From assembly GCA_032718475.1 (NCBI GenBank), contig JAUCBJ010001301.1, positions 1 to 20,103 of the forward strand: 20,103 bases of DNA, given 5' to 3'. The position numbers and the translations under genes were made by a program. Of this stretch, positions 10,801 to 20,103 are shown piece by piece. This DNA is from Nemertoderma westbladi. Its lineage: Eukaryota; Xenacoelomorpha; Nemertodermatida; Nemertodermatidae. The notes under the pieces were generated by a model that saw nothing but the letters and a program-made list of their open reading frames with translations, made no database searches and was not told where the DNA came from. The number at the start of each line of letters is the position of its first letter. The stretch's first letter is position 1.

Positions 10801-11465
10801 GGTACACTAATTGGTTACCAGTACTCTCATGGTACACTAATTGGTTACTTATTCAGTACTCTCATGGTACACTAATTGGTTACCAGTACTCTCATGGTAC
10901 ACTAATTGGTTACTTATTCAGTACTCTCATGGTACACTAATTGGTTACTTATTCAGTACTCTCATGGTACACTAATTGGTTACTTATTCAGTACTCTCAT
11001 GGTACACTAATTGGTTACTTATTCAGTACTCTCATGGTACACTAATTGGTTACTTATAAACAGTACTCTCATGGTACACTAATTGGTTACTTATAAACAG
11101 TACTCTCATGGTACACTAATTGGTTACTTATAAACAGTACTCTCATGGTACACTAATTGGTTACTTATTCAGTACTCTCATGGTACACTAATTGGTTACT
11201 TATAAACAGTACTCTCATGGTACACTAATTGGTTACTTATAAACAGTACTCTCATGGTACACTAATTGGTTACTTATAAACAGTACTCTCATGGTACACT
11301 AATTGGTTACTTATAAACAGTACTCTCATGGTACACTAATTGGTTACTTATAAACAGTACTCTCATGGTACACTAATTGGTTACTTATAAACAGTACTCT
11401 CATGGTACACTAATTGGTTACTTATAAACAGTACTCTCATGGTACACTAATTGGTTACTTATAAA
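7872..11465 (+). repeat. Modular 30/35/37/49-bp minisatellite array, about 100 units
   Basis: A highly conserved 30-bp core begins CAGTACTCTCATGGTACACT and continues AATTGGTTAC. It is followed by one of four tails: none (30 bp), TTATT (35 bp, commonest), TTATAAA (37 bp), or a rare 19-nt tail containing ACAGCAATATTT (49 bp). The array opens with the end of the rare tail at 7872-7883 and closes with TTATAAA at 11465. The rare tail recurs at about 8164, 8627 and 8988, and the variant CATGCTG/ACACT recurs 463 bp apart (8254, 8717), so blocks of 463 and 361 bp were duplicated. The final 430 bp are dominated by TTATAAA tails. Core sequences are nearly identical, indicating recent expansion or homogenisation. 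Confidence 0.97.
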
Positions 11466-11711
11466 TTTGTTTTCTCAAAGATTGTAATTGTTGTTGTCGG
11501 AAGATCCAATTATTTTTTTGGCTTTCTCAACATTTTGCATGGTTGCTCATCATAACCATGAACACAAGTAGAGAGTATTCCATAGCCTCCATGTCCCCTG
11601 TAATTCTCCTAATATTATCCTAATTACTGCAGTATTTTAGAAAAATCTGTAAACGCCCACTTTCATTGGTGGGCATGGACTTTCGGAAGTCGTATATGAG
11701 CTGTTAGTACT
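11466..11711. other. Unique spacer between arrays
   Basis: A 246-bp AT-rich stretch with no open frame of note. It contains the short hairpin listed separately and leads directly into the palindromic 25-bp array. Confidence 0.6.
11655..11674. other. Short inverted repeat (6-bp stem, 8-nt loop)
   Basis: GCCCAC at 11655-11660 pairs with GTGGGC at 11669-11674 around the loop TTTCATTG. It is a perfect but short stem with no U-run or gene next to it. A structural or element-end role is possible but unproven. Confidence 0.4.
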
Positions 11712-11831
11712 CTGTATAACAGAGTAGCTAGCTATTCTGTATAACAGAGTAGCTAGCTATTCTGTATAACAGAGTAGCTAGCTATTCTGTATAACTGAGT
11801 AGCTAGCTATTCTGTATAACAGAGTAGCTAG
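11712..11831 (+). repeat. 25-bp palindrome-rich tandem repeat, about 5 units
   Basis: Units start with CTGTATAAC at 11712, 11737, 11762, 11787 and 11812, exactly 25 bp apart. Each carries two inverted repeats: CTCTGT-ATA-ACAGAG at the first unit (inner part in later units) and the perfect palindrome TAGCTAGCTA. The fourth unit has ACTGAG for ACAGAG. The array passes into the related 19-bp array through a short junction. Confidence 0.95.
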
Positions 11832-11842
11832 TCAGATAGTAA

Positions 11843-12093
11843 GCTATTCTAGTGTAGCTAAGCTATTCTACTGTAGCTAAGCTATTCTAGTGTAGCTGAG
11901 CTATTCTAGTGTAGCTAAGCTATTCTAGTGTAGCTAAGCTATTCTAGTGTAGCTACGCTATTCTAGTGAAGCTAAGCTATTCTAGTGTAGCTAAGCTATT
12001 CTAGTGTAGCTAAGCTATTCTAGTGTAGCTAAGCTATTCTAGTGTAGCTAAGCTATTTTAGTGTAGCTAAGCTATTCTAGTGTAGCTAAGCTA
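11843..12093 (+). repeat. 19-bp tandem repeat related to the 25-bp repeat, about 13 units
   Basis: The unit GCTATTCTAGTGTAGCTAA recurs every 19 bp from 11843 to 12071, with a partial copy to 12093. Unit junctions form TAGCT-A-AGCTA, an inverted repeat with a 1-nt spacer. Few substitutions are present (CTGTAGCTAA, GTAGCTGAG, GTAGCTACG, GTGAAGCTAA, TATTTTAG). It shares GCTATTCT and GTAGCTA with the preceding 25-bp unit, so one probably arose from the other by loss or gain of an internal segment. Confidence 0.95.
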
Positions 12094-12400
12094 TGTGATA
12101 CCATGTGCTATGTGAGTGATCTCCTGATTATGATCCGAATAACAGCGTGCTGCCTTGGAGACACGAATAACAGCGTGCTGCCTTGGAGACACGAATAACA
12201 GCGTGCTGCCTTGGAGACACGAATAACGGCGTGCTGCCTTGGAGACACGAATAACAGCGTGCTGCCTTGGAGACACGAATAACGGCGTGCTGCCTTGGAG
12301 ACACGAATAACAGCGTGCTGCCTTGGAGACACGAATAACAGCGTGCTGCCTTGGAGACACGAATAACAGCGTGCTGCCTTGGAGACACGAATAACAGGGT

Positions 12401-12910
12401 GCTACCTTGGAAACACGAATAACAGCGTGCTGTCTTGGAGACACGAATAACATCGTGCTGCCTTGGAGACACGAATAACAGCGTGCTGCCTTGGAGACAC
12501 GAATAACGGCGTGCTGCCTTGGAGACACGAATAACAGCGCGCTGCCTTGGAGGTACTGTACGAATAACAGGGTGCTGCCTTGGAGACACGAATAACAGCG
12601 TGCTGCCTTGGAGACACGAATAACAGCATGCTGCCTTGGAGACACGAATAACAGCGTGCTGCCTTGGAGACACGAATAACGGCGTGCTGCCTTGGAGACA
12701 TGAATAACAGCGTGCTGCCTTGGAGACACGAATAACAGCGTGCTGCCTTGGAGACACGAATAACAGTGTGCTGCCTTGGAGACACGAATAACAGCGTGCT
12801 GCCTTGGAGACACGAATAACAGGGTGCTACCTTGGAAACACGAATAACAGCGTGCTGTCTTGGAGACACGAATAACATCGTGCTGCCTTGGAGACACGAA
12901 TAACAGCGTG
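12401..12910 (+). repeat. 425-bp internal duplication in the 28-bp array
   Basis: The rare variant series GCTACCTTGGAAACACG, then GTGCTGTCTTGG, then AACATCG occurs from 12401 and again from 12826, 425 bp apart. That equals fifteen 28-bp units plus 5 bp, the length difference of one 33-bp unit. The GCTACC variant places a TAG in the minus-strand frames ending at 12402 and 12827. Boundaries are approximate. Confidence 0.75.
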
Positions 12911-13060
12911 CTGCCTTGGAGACACGAATAACGGCGTGCTGCCTTGGAGATACTGTACGAATAACAGCGTGCTGCCTTGGAGACACGAATAACAGCGTAC
13001 TGCCTTGGAGACACGAATAACAGCGTGCTGCCTTGGAGACACGAATAACAGCGTGCTGCC

Positions 13061-16000
13061 TTGGACGCACGAATAACAGCGTGCTGCCTTGGAGACACGA
13101 ATAACAGCGTGCTGCCTTGGAGACACGAATAACGGCGTGCTGCCATGGAGATAACTGTACGAATAACAGCGTGCTGCCTTGGAGACACGAATAACAGCGT
13201 ACTGCCTTGGAGATACGAATAACGGCGTGTTGCCTTGGAGACATGAATAACAGCGTGCTGCCTTGGAGATACTGTACGAATAACAGCGTGCTGCCTTGGA
13301 TACACGAATAACAGCGTGCTGCCTTGGAGACACGAATAACAGCGTGCTGCCCTGGAGACACGAATAACAGCGTGCTGCCTTGGAGACACGAATAACGGCG
13401 TGCTGCCATGGAGATAACTGTACGAATAACAGCGTGCTGCCTTGGAGACACGAATAACAGCGTGCTGCCTTGGAGATACTGTACGAATAACACCGTGCTG
13501 CCTTGGAGACACGAATAACAGCGTGCTGCCTTGGAGACACGAATAACAGCGTGCTGCCTTGGAGACACGAATAACAGCGTGCTTTCTTGGAAACACGAAT
13601 AACAGCGTGGTGCCGTGGAGACACGAATAACAGCGTGCTGCCTTGGAGACACGAATAACGGCGTGCTGCCTTGGAGACACGAATAACAGCGTGCTGCCTT
13701 GGAGACACGAATAACAGCGTGCTGCCTTGGAGACACGAATAACGGCGTGCTGCCTTGGAGATACTGTACGAATAACGGCGTGCTGCCTTGGAGACACGAA
13801 TAACGGCGTGCTGCCTTGGAGACATGAATAACAGCGTGCTGCCTTGGAGACACGAATAACGGCGTGCTGCCTTGGAAACACGAATAACGGCGTGCTGCCT
13901 TGGAGACATGAATAACAGTGTGCTGCCTTGGAGACACGAATAACAGCGTGCTGCCTTGGAAACACGAATAACAGCGTACTGCCTTGGAGACACGAATAAC
14001 ATCGTGCTGCCTTGGAGACACGAATAAAAGCGTGCTGCCTTGGAGACACGAATAACGGCGTGCTGCCTTGGAGATACTGTATGAATAACAGCGTGCTGCC
14101 TTGGAGACACGAATAACAGCGTACTGCCTTGGAGACACGAATAACAGCGTGCTGCCTTGGAGACACGAATAACAGCGTGCTGCCTTGGAGACACGAATAA
14201 CAGCGTGCTGCCTTCGAGACACGAATAACAGCGTGCTGCCTTGGAGACACGAATAACGGCGTGCTGCCATGGAGATAACTGTACGAATAACAGCGTGCTG
14301 CCTTGAAGACACGAATAACAGCGTACTGCCTTGGAGATACGAATAACGGCGTGTTGCCTTGGAGACATGAATAACAGCGTGCTGCCTTGGAGATACTGTA
14401 CGAATAACAGCGTGCTGCCTTGGATACACGAATATCAGCGTGCTGCCTTGGAGACACGAATAACAGCGTGCTGCCCTGGAGACACGAATAACAGCGTGCT
14501 GCCTTGGAGACACGAATAACGGCGTGCTGCCATGGAGATAACTGTACGAATAACAGCGTGCTGCCTTGGAGACACGAATAACAGCGTGCTGCCTTGGAGA
14601 TACTGTACGAATAACACCGTGCTGCCTTGGAGACACGAATAACAGCGTGCTGCCTTGGAGACACGAATAACAGCGTGCTGCCTTGGAGACACGAATAACA
14701 GCGTGCTTTCTTGGAAACACGAATAACAGCGTGGTGCCGTGGAGACACGAATAACAGCGTGCTGCCTTGGAGACACGAATAACGGCGTGCTGCCTTGGAG
14801 ACACGAATAACAGCGTGCTGCCTTGGAGACACGAATAACAGCGTGCTGCCTTGGAGACACGAATAACGGCGTGCTGCCTTGGAGATACTGTACGAATAAC
14901 GGCGTGCTGCCTTGGAGACACGAATAACGGCGTGCTGCCTTGGAGACATGAATAACAGCGTGCTGCCTTGGAGACACGAATAACGGCGTGCTGCCTTGGA
15001 AACACGAATAACGGCGTGCTGCCTTGGAGACATGAATAACAGTGTGCTGCCTTGGAGACACGAATAACAGCGTGCTGCCTTGGAAACACGAATAACAGCG
15101 TACTGCCTTGGAGACACGAATAACATCGTGCTGCCTTGGAGACACGAATAAAAGCGTGCTGCCTTGGAGACACGAATAACGGCGTGCTGCCTTGGAGATA
15201 CTGTATGAATAACAGCGTGCTGCCTTGGAGACACGAATAACAGCGTACTGCCTTGGAGACACGAATAACAGCGTGCTGCCTTGGAGACACGAATAACAGC
15301 GTGCTGCCTTGGACGCACGAATAACAGCGTGCTGCCTTGGAGACACGAATAACAGCGTGCTGCCTTCGAGACACGAATAACAGCGTGCTGCCTTGGAGAC
15401 ACGAATAACGGCGTGCTGCCATGGAGATAACTGTACGAATAACAGCGTGCTGCCTTGAAGACACGAATAACAGCGTACTGCCTTGGAGATACGAATAACG
15501 GCGTGTTGCCTTGGAGACATGAATAACAGCGTGCTGCCTTGGAGATACTGTACGAATAACAGCGTGCTGCCTTGGATACACGAATATCAGCGTGCTGCCT
15601 TGGAGACACGAATAACAGCGTGCTGCCCTGGAGACACGAATAACAGCGTGCTGCCTTGGAGACACGAATAACGGCGTGTTGCCATGGAGATAACTGTACG
15701 AATAACAGCGTGCTGCCTTGGAGACACGAATAACAGCGTGCTGCCTTGGAGATACTGTACGAATAACACCGTGCTGCCTTGGAGACACGAATAACAGCGT
15801 GCTGCCTTGGAGACACGAATAACAGCGTGCTGCCTTGGAGACACGAATAACAGCGTGCTTTCTTGGAAACACGAATAACAGCGTGGTGCCGTGGAGACAC
15901 GAATAACAGCGTGCTGCCTTGGAGACACGAATAACGGCGTGCTGCCTTGGAGACACGAATAACAGCGTGCTGCCTTGGAGACACGAATAACAGCGTGCTG

Positions 16001-16310
16001 CCTTGGAGACACGAATAACGGCGTGCTGCCTTGGAGATACTGTACGAATAACGGCGTGCTGCCTTGGAGACACGAATAACGGCGTGCTGCCTTGGAGACA
16101 TGAATAACAGCGTGCTGCCTTGGAGACACGAATAACGGCGTGCTGCCATGGAGATAACTGTACGAATAACAGCGTGCTGCCTTGGAGACACGAATAACGG
16201 CGTGCTGCCTTGGAGACATGAATAACAGTGTGCTGCCTTGGAGACACGAATAACAGCGTGCTGCCTTGGAAACACGAATAACAGAGTACTGCCTTGGCGA
16301 CACGAATAAC
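13061..16310 (+). repeat. Triplicated block of about 1.12-1.15 kb inside the 28-bp array
   Basis: Rare marker variants recur in the same order three times. GAATAACGGCGTGTTGCC starts at 13217, 14341 and 15493. GCTTTCTTGG starts at 13581, 14705 and 15857. The spacing is 1124 bp then 1152 bp, differing by exactly one 28-bp unit. Copies 2 and 3 share derived changes absent from the matching place in copy 1 (CCTTCGAG at 14211 and 15363; CCTTGAAG at 14301 and 15453). Outer boundaries are approximate. Confidence 0.85.
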
Positions 16311-17299
16311 ATCGTGCTGCCTTGGAGACACGAATAACAGCGTGCTGCCTTGGAGACACGAATAACAGCGTGCTGCCTTGGAGACACGAATAACAGCGTG
16401 CTGCCCTGGAGACACGAATAACAGCGCGCTGCCTTGGAGACACGAATAACGGCGTGCTGCCTTGGAGACACGAATAACGGCGTGCTGCCTTGGAGACACG
16501 AATAACAGCGTGCTGCCTTGGAGACACGAATAACGGCGTGCTGCCTTGGAGATACTGTACGAATAACGGCGTGCTGCCTTGGAGACACGAATAACAGCGT
16601 GCTGCCTTGGAGACACGAATAACAGCGTGCTGCCTTGGAGACACGAATAACAGCGTGCTGCCCTGGAGACACGAATAACAGCGCGCTGCCTTGGAGACAC
16701 GAATAACGGCGTGCTGCCTTGGAGACACGAATAACAGCGTGCTGCCTTGGAGACACGAATAACAGCGTGCTGCCTTGGAGACACGAATAACAGCGTGCTG
16801 CCCTGGAGACACGAATAACAGCGCGCTGCCTTGGAGACACGAATAACGGCGTGCTGCCTTGGAGATACTGTACGAATAACGGCGTGCTGCCTTGGAGACA
16901 CGAATAACAGCGTGCTGCCTTGGAGACACGAATAACAGCGTGCTGCCTTGGAGACACGAATAACAGCGTGCTGTGCTGCCTTGGAGACACGAATAACAGC
17001 GTGCTGCCCTGGAGACACGAATAACAGCGCGCTGCCTTGGAGACACGAATAACGGCGTGCAGCCTTGGAGATACTGTACGAATAACGGCGTGCTGCCTTG
17101 GAGACACGAATAACAGCGTGCTGCCTTGGAGACACGAATAACAGCGTGCTGCCTTGGAGACACGAATAACAGCGTGCTGCCCTGGAGACACGAATAACAG
17201 CGCCCTGCCTTGGAGACACGAATAACGGCGTGCTGCCTTGGAGACACGAATAACGGCGTGCTGCCTTGGAGACACGAATAACGGCGTGCAGCCTTGGAG

Positions 17300-18060
17300 A
17301 TACTGTACGAATAACGGCGTGCTGCCTTGGAGACACGAATAACAGCGTGCTGCCTTGGAGACACGAATAACAGCGTGCTGCCTTGGAGACACGAATAACA
17401 GCGTGCTGCCCTGGAGACACGAATAACAGCGCCCTGCCTTGGAGACACGAATAACGGCGTGCTGCCTTGGAGACACGAATAACGGCGTGCTGCCTTGGAG
17501 ACACGAATAACAGCGTGCTGCCTTGGAGACACGAATAACAGCGTGCTGCCTTGGAGACACGAATAACAGCGTGCTGCCCTGGAGACACGAATAACAGCGC
17601 GCTGCCTTGGAGACACGAATAACGGCGTGCTGCCTTGGAGACACGAATAACAGGGTGCTGCCTTGGAGACACGAATAACGGCGTGCTGCCTTGGAGACAC
17701 GAATAACAGCGTGCTGCCTTGGAGACACGAATAACAGCGTGCTGCCTTGGAGACACGAATAACAGCGTGCTGCCTTGGAGACACGAATAACAGCGTGCTG
17801 CCCTGGAGACACGAATAACAGCGCCCTGCCTTGGAGACACGAATAACGGCGTGCTGCCTTGGAGACACGAATAACGGCGTGCTGCCTTGGAGACACGAAT
17901 AACAGCGTGCTGCCTTGGAGACACGAATAACAGCGTGCTGCCTTGGAGACACGAATAACAGCGTGCTGCCCTGGAGACACGAATAACAGCGCGCTGCCTT
18001 GGAGACACGAATAACGGCGTGCTGCCTTGGAGACACGAATAACAGGGTGCTGCCTTGGAG
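17300..18060 (+). repeat. About 392-bp higher-order repeat in the right part of the 28-bp array
   Basis: The variant CTGCCCTGGA, usually followed one unit later by GCGCGCTG or GCGCCCTG, occurs at 17406, 17574, 17798 and 17966. The spacings 168, 224 and 168 bp give two 392-bp blocks (14 units each). Earlier occurrences at 16401, 16658, 16798, 17004 and 17177 are less regular. Boundaries are approximate. Confidence 0.65.
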
Positions 18061-18498
18061 ACACGAATAACAGCGCGCTGCCTTGGAGACACGAATAACG
18101 GCGTGCTGCCTTGGAGACACGAATAACGGCGTGCTGCCTTGGAGACACGAATAACGGCATGCTGCCTTGGAGACACGAATAACAGCGTGCTGCCTTGGAG
18201 ACACAAATAACAGCGCGCTGCCTTGGAGACACGAATAACAGCGTGCTGCCTTGGAGACACGAATAACGGCGTGCTGCCTTGGAGACACGAATAACAGCGC
18301 GCTGCCTTGGAGACACGAATAACGGCGTGCTGCCTTGGAGACACGAATAACGGCGTGCTGCCTTGCCTGAAATGTGTTTCGTTGATACACGAATAGGTTA
18401 TTAGCTTATTGATAAGAATATTCGGTTGTGAGTCGGGCTAATCTCGCAATGCAATCGTTTCACTGGGGAGCTACTGTGTGTCCGAAGTTGGGATGGGA

Positions 18499-18519
18499 GG
18501 GGGGGGGGGGGGGGGGGGG
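18499..18519 (+). repeat. Homopolymer G21
   Basis: Twenty-one consecutive G residues, preceded by GGGATGGGA. Such a tract can fold into a G-quadruplex and is a known hotspot of slippage and sequencing error, so the exact length is uncertain. Confidence 0.9.
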
Positions 18520-18660
18520 TACCAACTGAAAAATAACGCTACGATTGATAAAGTTGCAGAATGGGGGATTAAACTGAATAATTACAATTTATTTTCTCCT
18601 GCGAATTAAAATAAATGATTATAAAGTTTTTGTGACTCTCTTATCCGCAATCTCAAGAGT

Positions 18661-18681
18661 CCCCCCCCCCCCCCCCCCCCC
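18661..18681 (+). repeat. Homopolymer C21
   Basis: Twenty-one consecutive C residues, 141 bp downstream of the G21 tract and of the same length in this assembly. The pair forms a perfect 21-bp inverted repeat. On the minus strand this is a second G tract. Confidence 0.9.
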
Positions 18682-19041
18682 AACTCATGTTAATATACAA
18701 CAGAATGATTCGCTTGACTCTTGATTGACATATACAAGATTACCATCATATTTAATTGAAACTTGTGGTATCCCCTAGCAACCCATATTTTTTTGGGATT
18801 CAAACTATTTGATTTCCATTATTCAGCACTTTTTCCTTTGAAGGTTAAATCTCTTGGGCCTATTAATAATTCAGTTAGGTTGCAATTTCTTCTACCGATG
18901 CTGATCCCCTTGTCAACTTCTAGTATTGGCCAATACAACTAACAATAAGGGGTAGGCTCATCTTACCCATTGAATGGCGGCAATCTCCTTTCTCCTTTGA
19001 TTAATTTATGGTGACCTCTGGCAGAGCAGCAAAGCTGGTTT

Positions 19042-20103
19042 CATATTCGGGGATTGGAAACCCTTGGACTCTAACATATTCGGGGATTGGAAACCCTTGG
19101 ACTCTAACATACTCGGGGATTGGAAACCCTTGGACTCTAACATATTCGGGGATTGGAAACCCTTGGACTCTAACATATTCGGGGATTGGAAACCCTTGGA
19201 CTCTAACATATTCGGGGATTGGAAACCCTTGGACTCTAACATATTCGGGGATTGGAAACCCTTGGACTCTAACATACTCGGGGATTGGAAACCCTTGGAC
19301 TCTAACATATTCGGGGATTGGAAACCCTTGGACTCTAACATACTCGGGGATTGGAAACCCTTGGACTCTAACATATTCGGGGATTGGAAACCCTTGGACT
19401 CTAACATACTCGGGGAGTGGAAACCCTTGGACTCTAACATATTCGGGGATTGGAAACCCTTGGACTCTAACATACTCGGGGATTGGAAACCCTTGGACTC
19501 TAACATATTCGGGGATTGGAAACCCCCCTTGGACTCTAACATATTCGGGGATTGGAAACCCTTGGACTCTAACATACTCGGGGATTGGAAACCCTTGGAC
19601 TCTAACATATTCGGGGATTGGAAACCCTTGGACTCTAACATATTCGGGGATTGGAAACCCTTGGACTCTAACATATTCGGGGATTGGAAACCCTTGGACT
19701 CTAACATACTCCGGGGATTGGAAACCCTTGGACTCTAACATATTCGGGGAATTGGAAACCCTTGGACTCTAACATACTCAGGGGATTGGAAACCCCTTGG
19801 ACTCTAACATATTCGGGGATTGGAAACCCTTGGACTCTAAACATATTCGGGATTGGAAACCCTTGGACTCTAACATACTCGGGGATTGGGAAACCCTTGG
19901 ACTCTAACATATTCGGGGATCGGAAACCCTTGGACTCTAACATACTCGGGGATTGGAAACCCTTGGACTCTAACATATTCGGGGATTGGAAACCCTTGGA
20001 CTCTAACATACTCTGGGGATTGGAAACCCTTGGACTCTAACATATTCGGGGATTGGAAACCCTTGGACTCTAACATACTCGGGGATTGGAAACCCTTGGA
20101 CTC
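19042..20103 (+). repeat. 33-bp minisatellite array, about 32 units, continuing past the right edge
   Basis: A 33-bp unit (CGGGGATTGGAAACCC then TTGGACTCTAACATA) repeats from 19042 to the window end. Units alternate irregularly between ATATTCGGG and ATACTCGGG. The first 20 or so units stay in register; the only length change is a +3 (C6 for C3) near 19525. From about 19710 on, single-base changes in runs break phase. As 33 is divisible by 3, four frames are open: plus-strand cycles YSGIGNPWTLT and NIFGDWKPLDS, minus-strand cycles MLESKGFQSPN/S and YVRVQGFPIPE. A plus-strand frame runs from an ATG at 19008, outside the array, to 19772; coding status is unresolved. Confidence 0.96.

Larger units (their letters stand above)
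12135..18365 (+). repeat. 28-bp minisatellite array, about 215-220 units, with higher-order structure
   Basis: The dominant unit is 28 bp, GAATAACAGCGTGCTGCC followed by TTGGAGACAC. The commonest variant has AACGGCG for AACAGCG. Longer units of 33 bp (ending GGAGATACTGTAC) and 34 bp (CCATGGAGATAACTGTAC) are scattered through it. Rare variants mark kilobase duplications, listed separately. A 5-bp slip (GTGCTGTGCTGCC) lies near 16970. On the minus strand the unit has no stop in any frame, giving a 2099-codon open frame (18390 to 12091) of a 28-residue cycle including RCYSCLQGSTLLFVSP. It starts at GTG, not ATG, with an in-frame stop just upstream, so I do not annotate it as a gene. The plus strand meets TAA in one of every three units. 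Confidence 0.97.
18366..19041. other. Unique AT-rich spacer between the 28-bp and 33-bp arrays
   Basis: No gene is supported. The spacer holds the two long homopolymers listed separately and the perfect 14-bp palindrome GTATTGGCCAATAC at 18923-18936. Confidence 0.6.

Noticed and set aside
7872-11465. Possible CRISPR array (30-bp core separated by short tails)
   Set aside because: The intervals between cores are 0, 5, 7 or 19 nt and are reused, not unique 25-40-nt spacers. There are no cas genes and the context is eukaryotic.
12402-18344. Second very long minus-strand frame (1980 codons), and pieces of a third, in the 28-bp array
   Set aside because: They encode the same 28-residue cycle as the 2099-codon frame because the unit is stop-free in all minus frames, and they begin at GTG codons of the repeat. 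They are not independent genes.

Overview
The window looks like nuclear DNA of a multicellular animal, most likely an invertebrate. It holds one recognisable conserved gene, at the left edge. About 70% of the sequence is tandem minisatellite arrays, and the rest is AT-rich spacer. There is no prokaryotic gene packing, no ribosome-binding-site structure and no operon. The species cannot be named from this sequence.

Layout: (1) Positions 1-1155, minus strand: the first 385 codons of an intronless-looking GPI mannosyltransferase 1 (PIG-M, family GT50) running off the left edge. Its upstream region follows to about 1420. (2) 1421-3333: AT-rich spacer with a short TA-rich stretch and a small local duplication. 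(3) About 3334-4325, possibly to 4428, minus strand: overlapping coding-like frames broken by frameshifts and stops, probably a decayed mobile-element or gene remnant of unknown family. (4) 4420-7099: 61-bp minisatellite, about 44 units, with a 122-bp dimer pattern. (5) 7100-7871: AT-rich spacer with two AATAAA hexamers. (6) 7872-11465: minisatellite with a 30-bp core and modular tails (total period 30, 35, 37 or 49 bp), roughly 100 units. (7) 11466-11711: spacer with a hairpin. (8) 11712-12093: two adjacent related palindromic arrays, 25 bp then 19 bp. (9) 12135-18365: 28-bp minisatellite of about 215-220 units with kilobase-scale higher-order duplication. (10) 18366-19041: spacer with a G21 tract and a C21 tract. 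(11) 19042 to the right edge: 33-bp minisatellite, about 32 units.

Many long open frames in the arrays follow from the repeat unit rather than from coding. The 28-bp unit has no stop on the minus strand in any frame. Because 28 leaves remainder 1 on division by 3, every minus-strand frame reads the same 28-residue peptide cycle, giving a 2099-codon open frame that lacks an ATG at its start. The 33-bp unit is open in four of six frames.

No set of genes working together is visible. The only confident gene acts in ER GPI-anchor synthesis. The interest lies in the density, variety, internal hierarchy and reading-frame behaviour of the arrays, and in the broken minus-strand coding remnant.
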